This document shows positions 8,076-16,438 of a stretch of DNA of 64,000 nt, piece by piece. The stretch's first letter is position 1, and each line of letters begins with the position of its first letter. A program made the translations under genes and the position numbers. Source of the stretch: JAODBJ01 sp963782465 (GTDB lineage: Bacteria > Actinomycetota > Acidimicrobiia > IMCC26256 > PALSA-610); NCBI GenBank assembly GCA_963782465.1, contig CAWAJR010000004.1:310001-374000 (forward strand), read 5' to 3'. Below the pieces are notes generated by a model, which saw nothing but the letters and a program-made list of their open reading frames with translations, ran no database searches and had not been told where the DNA came from.

Positions 8076-10400
8076 GTGCAGGGCATGTTCCGGGGAAGGA
8101 CGACAACCCGCGGGCGCGCGCGTTCGGCGCTGCGTTGGAAGCTGCGTTGGAAGCTGCGTGGGAAGCTGCGTTCGGCCGGCGCGCTGGTGTCGGCAACGGC
8201 CCTGCTGTCGGTCGCGTTCTCCGTGTTCGTCCTCGCCGGTCGTGCCGCCGCCGTGACCGGCGCCGACTACGGCTACCCGTACCCGAACGCACCCGACTGC
8301 AACGAGCAGACGGGCGCGAGTTGCGTCACGGACCAGTGGGGGTTCGTCGAGGGCCAGTGCCACTCGTGGGTGGCGTACCGCCTCAACGAACTGAACGCGG
8401 CGGAATTGAACGGCGCGACCTTCGACAACACCTACGGGCAACCGGCCGGCGACACGTGGGGCGACGCGTGGGAGTGGGGAACCAGTGCGGCGAACGCGGG
8501 CATCGTCGTCGACGACATCCCGGGGCTCGGCGCGGTCGCGTGGTGGTCGCAAAACGGCGGTCACGTCGCGTACGTCGAAGCCGTGAACGACGACGGCACG
8601 GTCACCGTTTCCGAGATGAACCACGACCTCCACAACGGTTTCGACTTCGCGACGTTGCAGCGCGGCGCGCGATGGCCCGACGGGTTCATCCACATCGCCG
8701 ACCGCACCACGACGTCGACCGATCCCCCGCCGACGGTGCCGAGCGGTCCGACCGGCGCGACCGCGACCGCCGGCGACGGGCAAGCCTCGGTGCAATGGAA
8801 CGCATCGTTGAACGACGGCGGCAGCAGCATCATCTCGTACACGGTCACCGCGAGCCCCGGCGGGCAGAGCGCGACGACGAACGCGCCCGAGGGGGCGACC
8901 GTCTTGACCACGACGGTGGCCGGCCTGACGAACGGCACGAGCTACACGTTTCGCGTCCACGCGATGAACGCGGTCGGCAACAGCGCCGCGTCCGCGGCCT
9001 CGAACGCGGTCGTTCCCGCCGGTGCTCCGGGCACGCCGCAAGCCGTGACCGCGAACGCGGGCGACGGCACCGCGGCGGTGTCGTGGAACGCGCCGGCAAG
9101 CAACGGCGCCGCGATTCAGTCCTATTCGGTGACCGCTTCACCGAGCGGAGAAGTTGTCGCGGTCGACTCGCCGACCACGTCGGCGCAATTCACCGGTCTC
9201 ACCAACGGCACCGAGTACACCTTCACCGTGCACGCGACGAACGCAGTCGGCGACGGTGCCGAGTCGGCGGCTTCGAACACCGTCGTGCCGGCCGGGGTGC
9301 CCGCGGCACCCGGCCCGGTGATCGCGCGGACCGTTCGCACCCATCTCACCGTCGCGTGGCAGGCACCCGACGACAACGGTGCGCCGCTCACGGGCTACGA
9401 GGTCGACGCGTACCGCGCGGGCCGGCACGTCGCGACGATGGCCACCGGGCCGACGGTCACCAGCCTGTCGGTCAGCACCTTGACGCGCGGGCTCGCGTAC
9501 ACGTTCCAGATCAGCGCGACCAACCGCGCGGGCACGAGCCCGCCGTCGGCGGCGTCGAACCCGGCCATCCTGGCCAAAGTCCACCATCACCCGTCGGCGC
9601 CCGTGGCCAAACCGGCGACGGGGAAGCCGAGCGCCGGCTACTGGATGGTGACCGAGCGCGGGCGGGTTTACGCGTTCGGCGACGTTGCGCACTTCGGCGA
9701 CCTCATCATGGGTGAGCGGGCACTGCAGATCGTGCCGTGGTGGGACGGTCGCGGCTACGACATCCTCACCCCCGACCACGTCGAGTCGCTCGGCACCGCG
9801 CGCGGCCAAGGCGCGTGGCCCGACCTGCACCTGCAGCCCGGCGAGCAGGTGACGAGCATGGCCCTCTTCCGCACACCCGTCGCCGGCTACTGGCTGTTCA
9901 CGTCGGCGGGGCGTGCCATCCCCGTCGGCAACCCGGCGGGCGCGCGAACGCACCTCCCGTTCTTCGGCGACCTGCGTCATCTCGCGCTGCACGCGCCGGT
10001 CCTCGGGGCGGTCGCGACACCGACCGGCCGCGGCTACTACATGGTGGCGTCCGACGGCGGCGTCTTCGCGTTCGGCGACGCCCGCTTCTACGGTTCGATG
10101 GGCGACCGGCCGCTCGACCAACCGATCGTCGCGTTGCTCCCCACCGCCGACAACCGCGGGTACTGGCTCGTCGCGTCCGACGGCGGGGTCTTCGCGTTCG
10201 GCGACGCCCGGTTCCGAGGCTCGCTCGGTGGCCGGCCGCTCGCGCAACCCATCGTCGGGGTGGTGCGGTACGGGAACGGCTACCTCATGGTCGCGTCCGA
10301 TGGCGGCGCGTTCGACTTCTCGAACCTTCCGTTCGCCGGTTCGCTCGGCAACCGGCAGGTCGCGTCACCGGTGGTCTCCATCGCGGCGACGAACCCCTGA
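8076..10400 (+). CDS. Secreted CHAP amidase/peptidase with FN3 and GYW repeats
   Basis: 774 residues. The GTG at 8076 is chosen because AGGGAGG lies nine bases upstream; ATG 8085 is the alternative. The N-region is very basic, built by a 12-base tandem repeat, and is followed by a signal anchor (about 35-60). The CHAP domain (about 65-205) has the catalytic Cys in EGQCHSWVAYR (about residue 95) and His in GGHVAYVE (about 163). CHAP domains cleave peptidoglycan peptides or crosslinks. Three FN3 domains follow (about 225-495), then GYW/ASDGGVFAFGDA repeats (about 520-774). The protein probably acts on the cell wall outside the membrane. It is divergent from the other repeat protein across a 200-base gap. 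Confidence 0.88.
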   Translation: MQGMFRGRTTTRGRARSALRWKLRWKLRGKLRSAGALVSATALLSVAFSVFVLAGRAAAVTGADYGYPYPNAPDCNEQTGASCVTDQWGFVEGQCHSWVAYRLNELNAAELNGATFDNTYGQPAGDTWGDAWEWGTSAANAGIVVDDIPGLGAVAWWSQNGGHVAYVEAVNDDGTVTVSEMNHDLHNGFDFATLQRGARWPDGFIHIADRTTTSTDPPPTVPSGPTGATATAGDGQASVQWNASLNDGGSSIISYTVTASPGGQSATTNAPEGATVLTTTVAGLTNGTSYTFRVHAMNAVGNSAASAASNAVVPAGAPGTPQAVTANAGDGTAAVSWNAPASNGAAIQSYSVTASPSGEVVAVDSPTTSAQFTGLTNGTEYTFTVHATNAVGDGAESAASNTVVPAGVPAAPGPVIARTVRTHLTVAWQAPDDNGAPLTGYEVDAYRAGRHVATMATGPTVTSLSVSTLTRGLAYTFQISATNRAGTSPPSAASNPAILAKVHHHPSAPVAKPATGKPSAGYWMVTERGRVYAFGDVAHFGDLIMGERALQIVPWWDGRGYDILTPDHVESLGTARGQGAWPDLHLQPGEQVTSMALFRTPVAGYWLFTSAGRAIPVGNPAGARTHLPFFGDLRHLALHAPVLGAVATPTGRGYYMVASDGGVFAFGDARFYGSMGDRPLDQPIVALLPTADNRGYWLVASDGGVFAFGDARFRGSLGGRPLAQPIVGVVRYGNGYLMVASDGGAFDFSNLPFAGSLGNRQVASPVVSIAATNP
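8129..8172 (+). repeat. 12-base tandem repeat in a signal-peptide region
   Basis: GCTGCGTTGGAA occurs twice in tandem, then once as GCTGCGTGGGAA, then partially. In frame it encodes repeated RWKL/RGKL units, adding about one net positive charge per unit to the n-region of the CHAP protein's signal sequence. Copy-number change would keep frame. Confidence 0.85.
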
Positions 10401-10524
10401 GGCTTCCGGGCCGGGGCCGCCGACGCGCCGGCAGCGCGCGGGAACCGCAGGAACGTTCGAGGAACGCGCACCCGTCACGCTCGGGTCAGTCACGTGGCAG
10501 GAGACCACGACCGACCGAGGAGGC

Positions 10525-10917
10525 ATGATGGCAGGTGCGATGGAGATGGTGGCCGCGGCGAAAGCCGGGATCGAGAACTTGAAGCCGGCCGAGGTGGCAG
10601 CCGAGCTCGACCGGGGCGACGTACTGCTCGTCGATGTGCGCGAAGCCGACGAGACGGCGAACGGCATCATCCGCGGCGCGGTGCTCGCGCCCCGCGGGAT
10701 GCTCGAGTTCCACGCCGACCCGGCGACCCCGTACCACCTCGACGCCTTCGCCGACGACCGCAGGGTGATCGTGTACTGCGCCGCCGGTTCACGATCGGCG
10801 CTCGCGGCCCGCAGCCTTCAGGACATGGGCTACCGAGACGTGGCCCATCTCGACGGCGGCTACAAGGCATGGCTTGCCGACGGCCGGCCCGTCGAGCGTG
10901 CCGGGGGCGACCGGTGA
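10525..10917 (+). CDS. Rhodanese-like sulfurtransferase
   Basis: 130 residues, single rhodanese domain. The loop CAAGSR (about 85-90) has the catalytic Cys that carries persulfide, followed by helix SALAARSLQDMGY; the CH2A-like motif LLVDVREADE is at 35-42. It moves sulfane sulfur from a donor such as thiosulfate to a thiol acceptor in the cytoplasm; the partner is unknown. AGGAGG lies at 10518-10523; of the two adjacent ATGs (10525 and 10528), the second has the better spacing. The next gene begins 44 bases downstream on the same strand, with no obvious functional link. Confidence 0.9.
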   Translation: MMAGAMEMVAAAKAGIENLKPAEVAAELDRGDVLLVDVREADETANGIIRGAVLAPRGMLEFHADPATPYHLDAFADDRRVIVYCAAGSRSALAARSLQDMGYRDVAHLDGGYKAWLADGRPVERAGGDR

Positions 10918-10961
10918 ACGTGGTACCCGTCTCGGCACGGTCGGGCCCCTAGGCCGCCGAC

Positions 10962-13900
10962 ATGTCACCGGTCGCGCCCGTTCGCATCTTCCTGATGGGC
11001 GAGTTTCGCGTCGAGATCGACGGGCGCGAGATCGGCGAACGGGCCTGGCCGGGACGGCGTTCCGGTGAGCTCGTGCAGTTGCTGGCACTCAGCGATCGCC
11101 ATCGCCTCGCGCGCGACCAGGTGATCGAAGCGCTCTGGCCTCACCTCGACCCCGCGGCCGGCGCCGCCAACCTGCGCAAGGCCGCCCACCATGCCCGCCG
11201 GGCGTTGCAAGTCGCAGACGCGGTGGTGCTCGATCGAGTCAGCGCGGCGTTGTTCCCGTCCCGTCGGGTCGTGGTCGACGCCCACGACTTCGAACACCGC
11301 GCGGCCGCGGCCCTCGTCACCGAAGACCCAGCGCAAGCCGCCGCCGTCGCGGGGTCGTACGCCGGCGACCTGCTTCCCGGCGCGCGCTACGAGGAATGGG
11401 CACAAGCGCCGCGCGCGCACCTGCAGCGCCGGCTCGTGGACCTGTTGCGCCACGGGCGCCAGTGGGCGCGGCTCGTCGACGTCGACCCGACCGACGAACC
11501 CGCGTACGTCGCCCTGATGCGTGAGGCCCTCGCCTCGGGCAACCGTCATGCCGCGATCCGCTGGTACGGACGGCTTCGCTCGTCGCTCGCGCGCGAACTC
11601 GGGGTCACGCCCGACGCGGAGGCGACGGAGCTCTACGAAGCATGCATCGCCGGGTTCGCGGTCGCCGAGCCTGCGTTCATCGGGCGCCAAGTCGAACTGG
11701 CGCTCGGCGCGGCCACGCTCGACGCCGCGGCCAACGGCGAAACGGGCGCCCTCGTGCTGCGGGGCCCGGCGGGGATCGGCAAGTCGACCCTGGCGCGCCG
11801 GGTCGGTCGACGCGCGTGCGACGAGGGATGGCAGGTCGCGAGCGTGACGGTCGCCGAAGCGGGAGGCCCCTACGCGCCACTCGGACGGCTCGTCGAGCAG
11901 CTCGTCGCCCGGAACCCCGACGTCCTGCGCACGCTTCCCCACCGGACGCACGCCGTGCTCGACACCGTGGCCGACGTCACGACACCCGACGAGCACCCTT
12001 CGGGAGCGATGACGAGACATCTCGTCGTCGGCGCGCTCCGACGATTGTGCGACGGGCTCGACGGCCCGGGAGTGATCGTCGTCGTCGACGACGCGCACCA
12101 TGCCGACGAGGCAACCCGTGATGTCCTGTTACGCCTCGTCGGCGACGGTACCGCCGGCTTCCTCGCCGTGTTCGCCTACCGACCGGAACTCGCGGGCCGA
12201 GCCTTCACGCGAGAAATCGCGCGTTTACAGCGGGCCCGGCGCGTCGTCGAGATCGATGTCGGACCGCTTGCCGGCGACGAGACCGAAGCACTCGCGGTCG
12301 CGGCTTCGGCGGTCCGTCCGCGCGCCGGGGACCTTGCCCGCATCGTCGCCGCCGCGGAAGGGAACCCGCTCTTCGCCATCGAGCTTGCGCGCAGTGTCGA
12401 TGCCACCGGGCACCTGCGGGTCGCGCCTTCAGCGTGGGAAGCCATCTCGACCCGCTTCCTCGACCTCGACGAGGCGACGATCGCGTTGCTGCAACGTCTG
12501 GCCGTCGCCGGCGATGACCTCGACGCGGCGAGCGTCGTCGCGCTCACCGGCCTCGCGGAGGCCGAGGCGTTCGACCTGCTCGACACAGCCATCGCCGCGG
12601 GTGTCCTGGTCGTGTCCGCCGCGGGTTACCGGTTCCGGCACGAACTCGTCCGCCAAGCACTCGTCGAGCCGGTGCCGCAGCACCGGCGCATCGCAATCCA
12701 CCGCGACGCGGCAAGGCGCCTCGTCGAGCGGGGCGCCGACCCGTCGCTCATCGCGCATCACTGGCTGCAAGGCGGGCGACCGGGCGACGCGGCCGAGTGG
12801 TTGCTCGCCGCCGCGCGACGCGCCATGGAATTGGGCGCCTTCACGGATGCGCGCGCGTACGCCGAACGGGTTCTGGTCGACGCACCCGAGCACGCCGACG
12901 CGCTGTGCCTGTACGCGGAGGCGCTCGACGCGGTTGGTGACCCGCGCGCCGCCGCCACCTACGCAGCGGCGGCGCGCGTCGCCGGCGCGCCGCGCTCGGA
13001 CGAGATCCGTCCGAAACAGGCGCTGGCGCTGCTCAAGGCGGGCGATCCCCGCGCCGCGCTCGAAGCACTCGAAGGGGTGGCGCCGCAGACCACCAGGGCG
13101 CGACTCAGCCAGGCGATCACTCTGAGCGGTGCTGCCGCCATCGGGTTCGCCGATCCCGACTTCGCCGCGGTCAAAGCGTCCGAGGCGCGCCGTTACGCAC
13201 TCGAGGCCGGCGACCCGGGCGCACTGGTCGACGCCTCGTGGGCGGAGTCACTGGCCGCGCACGCGCGGGGCGATCTGACCGGACGGCTCTCGGCCGACCT
13301 GCTCGCGACGCGGGACCTCCCCGAGATCGCGATCCGCGTCTTCGACGGGCACCTCTGCGCGACCGAGCGCCTTCTCTACGGCGCGAGGCCCTACGCAGAA
13401 GTGATCGAGTTCGCGACGCACCTCGCCGCCGAGGCTGAGCGTGTCGGTGCCGCTCGGGGTCGCGCGTTCGCGCTGACGCTTCGGGGTGAGGCGAACCTCC
13501 TGTCGGGCCGCCTCGCTGACGCCGACGACGACCTCACCGCAGGGACGCGGCTCCACCATGCCATCGGAGCCGGCGCCGGTGAGTCGTTGTCACTTCAGCG
13601 CCGCGCGCAGCTCGCGTCGTACGAAGATCGCCGTGCCGACGCGACGACGATCCTCGCCGACGCGCTCGCCGCGGCTCGCGAGTCCAACCTGGGGCACCAC
13701 CTTCTCGATCGCATCTACGGCACCCGCATCGCCCTCGGCGCCGACGGTGCCGGCGGTGACGGCGCGCTCGCGCTCATCGACGAGACGGAGATCGCGGTGC
13801 GCGGTCCCGCCGAGACATGCCCCGCGTGCCGCATCACACTCACCGTCCCGGCCGCGATCGCCGCCGCCCGTGCGGGCGACGTCGAGCGCGCCGCGTCCTA

Positions 13901-14111
13901 CGCCGACATCTCCGAAATGTTGGCGACGGTCATGCTCCGCCAGCCTGGTTGGAGCGCGGCAGTCACCGAAGTGCGGGCGCACTGCGCACTCGCCGAAGGT
14001 GACCTGGCGACGGCGCGAGCACGGTTCACGGAGGCGGGCGACGCGTTCCGCTCCGCCGGTCAACCTCTCGACGCGGCGCGCTGCGCCGCGTGGAGTGCCC
14101 GGCCGCGCTAG
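10962..14111 (+). CDS. BTAD/SARP-type transcriptional regulator with AAA-like ATPase
   Basis: 1,049 residues. The N-terminal winged helix (about 5-85: RIFLMGEFRVEIDGREI, with ALWPHLDPAAGAANLRKAAHHARRAL) and the BTAD helical domain (about 105-225) are SARP-like. Then an NB-type ATPase: Walker A GPAGIGKST near residue 268 and a Walker B VIVVVDDAHHADE near 372, followed by a long TPR-like helical C-terminus to 1049. Large SARP/AAA proteins are ATP-dependent activators, often of secondary metabolism or development. No LuxR helix-turn-helix is present at the C-terminus, so DNA contact must come from the N-terminus. The target is not visible. The TAG stop forms one end of a palindromic repeat shared with the convergent VOC gene. 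Confidence 0.87.
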   Translation: MSPVAPVRIFLMGEFRVEIDGREIGERAWPGRRSGELVQLLALSDRHRLARDQVIEALWPHLDPAAGAANLRKAAHHARRALQVADAVVLDRVSAALFPSRRVVVDAHDFEHRAAAALVTEDPAQAAAVAGSYAGDLLPGARYEEWAQAPRAHLQRRLVDLLRHGRQWARLVDVDPTDEPAYVALMREALASGNRHAAIRWYGRLRSSLARELGVTPDAEATELYEACIAGFAVAEPAFIGRQVELALGAATLDAAANGETGALVLRGPAGIGKSTLARRVGRRACDEGWQVASVTVAEAGGPYAPLGRLVEQLVARNPDVLRTLPHRTHAVLDTVADVTTPDEHPSGAMTRHLVVGALRRLCDGLDGPGVIVVVDDAHHADEATRDVLLRLVGDGTAGFLAVFAYRPELAGRAFTREIARLQRARRVVEIDVGPLAGDETEALAVAASAVRPRAGDLARIVAAAEGNPLFAIELARSVDATGHLRVAPSAWEAISTRFLDLDEATIALLQRLAVAGDDLDAASVVALTGLAEAEAFDLLDTAIAAGVLVVSAAGYRFRHELVRQALVEPVPQHRRIAIHRDAARRLVERGADPSLIAHHWLQGGRPGDAAEWLLAAARRAMELGAFTDARAYAERVLVDAPEHADALCLYAEALDAVGDPRAAATYAAAARVAGAPRSDEIRPKQALALLKAGDPRAALEALEGVAPQTTRARLSQAITLSGAAAIGFADPDFAAVKASEARRYALEAGDPGALVDASWAESLAAHARGDLTGRLSADLLATRDLPEIAIRVFDGHLCATERLLYGARPYAEVIEFATHLAAEAERVGAARGRAFALTLRGEANLLSGRLADADDDLTAGTRLHHAIGAGAGESLSLQRRAQLASYEDRRADATTILADALAAARESNLGHHLLDRIYGTRIALGADGAGGDGALALIDETEIAVRGPAETCPACRITLTVPAAIAAARAGDVERAASYADISEMLATVMLRQPGWSAAVTEVRAHCALAEGDLATARARFTEAGDAFRSAGQPLDAARCAAWSARPR

Positions 14112-14170
14112 AAGGATGCTGCATCATCCCGAGCAAGGCGCAGCCGAATCCGTAATCAACACCCTTCTAG
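14108..14170. repeat. Palindromic repeat element between convergent stop codons (copy A)
   Basis: CTAGAAGG (14108-14115) and CCTTCTAG (14163-14170) are the ends of an imperfect hairpin of 63 bases. The TAG stop of the plus-strand BTAD gene and the TAG stop of the minus-strand VOC gene lie inside the two arms. The interior shares ATCCCGnnCAAGGCGC and CGAATCCnTAAT with the larger element at 56275-56379, which has the same position relative to two convergent genes. Probably a bidirectional terminator from a dispersed repeat family. Confidence 0.7.
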
Positions 14171-15153
14171 TAGCCGGGCGCGGGCTGCCAGAGGTCGAAT
14201 TCGACGCCCTGGTCGTCACGGCACCGCGCGTTGCCACCCGACGCGTACTGCGAAACCTCGAGCACTTCGCCGCCGAGCGCGCGGACACGCTCGAGCATCG
14301 CGTCGAGGTCGTCGACCCGGAAATAGAGATGCGGGCTCGCCGCGCCGGTGTCGTCGGTGAGGCCGGTCGGTAGGCGGGTGTTGCCAACGTGCGCGTAGGT
14401 GTGCACGCCGTCTGAAGCCGGCACCGCGGGGTCGAACTGCCAGCCGAACAACGCGCCGTAGAACGCGACGCCCCGCGCGACGTCCGGAACCGCCGAGGTG
14501 TAATAGCCGACCTCGACAACGGCAGCCGGCACCGCGAGCGCGTCCGGCGCCCCGGTCGTCGACCACCCTTCCGCCGCGCTGCGGCGCTGGTACTCGGACA
14601 GCGAGAGGTCTTCGATGTGGGTCGAGAGCATCCACCGGTGACCGAACGGGTCGAGCAACGTCGCGGTCCGGTTCCCGTGGTCCTGGTCGGCCGGTTCGCG
14701 CTGCCCGGTCGCGCCTGCCGCGACGGCCCGCGCGTACACGGCGTCGCAATCGTCGACTTCGAGGTAGAGGCTGAAACCGGAGCCGCCGAGTGTCTTCGGG
14801 CTCAGCACACCGATCTCCGCGTACTCGTCGGACAGCATCAGGCGGACGGCACCGATCCTCATCTCGGCGTGCCCGATCCGCCCGTCGGGCGCCGCGACAC
14901 GCAACGTCTCCACCCCGCCGAAGACGTCGGCATAGAACGCCAACGCGTCGGCGGCCGGGCTCACGCAGATGTAGGGCACCAGACCGCTCGCGTGCACAAC
15001 GGTCGAGGCAGGAGTCGTCGAGGTCATGGTTCCTCCCGTTGGGGTGACGATGCCGAGCTCACCGAGCAGGCGCCGGCGAAGATCGGCCGCGAATTCCGGA
15101 CGAGGGTCGATCGGGACGATCGGTTGGCGGAGCGCGTCGAACGAATCAGCCAT
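14167..15153 (-). CDS. Tandem VOC/glyoxalase-like protein coupled to an ECF sigma factor
   Basis: 328 residues from the ATG at 15153, which overlaps the sigma factor's TGA by eight bases. The first 35 residues (MADSFDALRQPIVPIDPRPE...) are a helical extension of the kind seen in proteins encoded beside ECF sigma factors. Two VOC domains follow (about 55-180 and 205-325), the first with the YICVSPAADALAFYADVFGG and HRWMLSTH motifs of the PhnB-like branch, the second with VEVGYYTSAVPDVARGVAFYGALFG. VOC proteins bind metals and small molecules or act as dioxygenases/isomerases; the ligand is unknown. The coupling suggests that the VOC protein is the sensor or target of the sigma factor (inference). 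Confidence 0.82.
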   Translation of the reverse strand: MADSFDALRQPIVPIDPRPEFAADLRRRLLGELGIVTPTGGTMTSTTPASTVVHASGLVPYICVSPAADALAFYADVFGGVETLRVAAPDGRIGHAEMRIGAVRLMLSDEYAEIGVLSPKTLGGSGFSLYLEVDDCDAVYARAVAAGATGQREPADQDHGNRTATLLDPFGHRWMLSTHIEDLSLSEYQRRSAAEGWSTTGAPDALAVPAAVVEVGYYTSAVPDVARGVAFYGALFGWQFDPAVPASDGVHTYAHVGNTRLPTGLTDDTGAASPHLYFRVDDLDAMLERVRALGGEVLEVSQYASGGNARCRDDQGVEFDLWQPAPGY

Positions 15154-15670
15154 CGCTGTTCCTCTCGCCGTACACGCGCCGAAACGCCCCTCGGGCGCGC
15201 ACCAGCAAGCCTTCGGCTGCGTGCACACTGCGATCGAGTTGCGCGGCCACCTCAGGTACCGACAGGCCGTCGACGTACCGCAACGTGAGCGCGGCGCGGT
15301 GATCGGCACTCAGGTTCGCGAGTACCGCCTGCGCGCGGATCGCATCGACCCGTTCGTCCCAAGGGTCGTCGACCGCGTCGGGGGCGTCGTGCGCGACGCG
15401 CAGCCCGCGCTGCTCGCGTTCCGACTTCCGCCAATGGTCGACCAGTTTGTGCCGCGCGACACCGATCAACCACGCGACGGTGAGCTGGTCGACCGTGCCG
15501 TTCCGCACCGCGCCGACCGCGGCGAGGAAGGTGTCGGCGGTGAGGTCTTCGGCCACCGGCGCGCTGCGGCACCGCGACACCAGGTACCCGTACACCTGCG
15601 GGAGCGCGTGGTCGTAGAGCGCGAGCAAAGCGGTGCCCTGCTCCGTCGCGGCCGGCTCCCGTTCGCTCAC
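15146..15670 (-). CDS. ECF-family RNA polymerase sigma factor
   Basis: 174 residues, ATG start at 15670. Region 2 (about 18-85) includes DLTADTFLAAV and WLIGVARHKLVDHWRKSERE, the -10 recognition and core-binding segment. Region 4 (about 115-165) includes LSADHRAALTLRYVDGLSVPEVAAQLDRSVHAAEGLLVRARGAF, the -35-recognising helix-turn-helix. No extra C-terminal domain and no separate anti-sigma factor are present. The stop overlaps the start of the VOC gene, implying one transcript. Confidence 0.92.
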   Translation of the reverse strand: MSEREPAATEQGTALLALYDHALPQVYGYLVSRCRSAPVAEDLTADTFLAAVGAVRNGTVDQLTVAWLIGVARHKLVDHWRKSEREQRGLRVAHDAPDAVDDPWDERVDAIRAQAVLANLSADHRAALTLRYVDGLSVPEVAAQLDRSVHAAEGLLVRARGAFRRVYGERNSDG

Positions 15671-15777
15671 ACCCCATCATCGCTCCGCAGCCGCGACTTC
15701 CGACGGGTGGCCGGGAAATATCTCACCGCGGCGCAGCGTCGGTAGGTTGCAGCCGTCGCCCGAGCGAGGAGGACCGC

Positions 15778-16215
15778 ATGCCGCTGGAAGGTACGTACGA
15801 GCCGAGCCCGTGGGCGCCGGTGCAAGAACAGGTGGACCTCTACGAGAGGACCGGCGGCAAGGAAGGCAACTTGCTCGAAGGCAAGCCGTGCGTGATCCTC
15901 ACGACCCGCGGGCGCCATTCGGGACGGTTGCGCAAGTCGCCGCTGATGCGAGTGGAGCACGACGGCCGCTACGTGGTCGTCGCGTCGATGGGCGGCGCGC
16001 CGAAGCACCCGGTCTGGTACCTCAACCTCGTCGCCGACCCCCACGTGACGTTGCAGGACGGCGATCAGGTGTTCGACATGATCGCGCACACCGCGACGCC
16101 CGAGGAGAAGCGGGAGTGGTGGCCCCACGCCACCGCGGCATGGCCGCCGTACGACGAGTACCAGAAGAAGACCGACCGCGACATCCCGGTCGTGGTGCTC
16201 GTTCCCGAAGGCTGA
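15778..16215 (+). CDS. Deazaflavin (F420)-dependent nitroreductase-family protein
   Basis: 145 residues, ATG start at 15778 after a GAGGAGGA ribosome site. It has the split-barrel fold of the Ddn/DUF385 family: the GGKEGNLLEGKPCVILTTRGRHSGRLRKSPLM region forms the F420 phosphate site, followed by YVVVASMGGAPKHPVWYLNLVADP, the family signature. Members use reduced F420 to reduce quinones, nitro compounds or other electrophiles. It is divergent from the ECF sigma factor and separated by 220 bases from the next gene. Confidence 0.9.
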   Translation: MPLEGTYEPSPWAPVQEQVDLYERTGGKEGNLLEGKPCVILTTRGRHSGRLRKSPLMRVEHDGRYVVVASMGGAPKHPVWYLNLVADPHVTLQDGDQVFDMIAHTATPEEKREWWPHATAAWPPYDEYQKKTDRDIPVVVLVPEG

Positions 16216-16438
16216 ACGTCGGGGCGGGCACGGCGGTGAACCGCCGCCGCCGGAACGGGCGGTACGACCGATTCCGGCGGGTTCCACCGGACACCAGGAA
16301 CCGAATCCGAAGGTTGCCGCTACAGATCGCGCCGTGTCGCGGCCGATGCAAACAGCGGGCGGCGCGTAGCGGGACGCACGCTCACCGCGACCGGGATTCG
16401 TCGCGCAACGTCACTGCCGTCACTCCGGGGGATGCAAG
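16216..16438. other. Intergenic stretch without a recognised element
   Basis: About 220 bases between the F420 enzyme and the GH16 gene. Several GC-rich inverted pieces are present but no riboswitch, tRNA or small gene can be supported. A GGGGGA ribosome site at 16427-16432 belongs to the GH16 gene. Confidence 0.5.

Noticed and set aside
10962..15670. Secondary-metabolite gene cluster around the BTAD regulator
   Set aside because: No polyketide, peptide or terpene biosynthetic gene is nearby.
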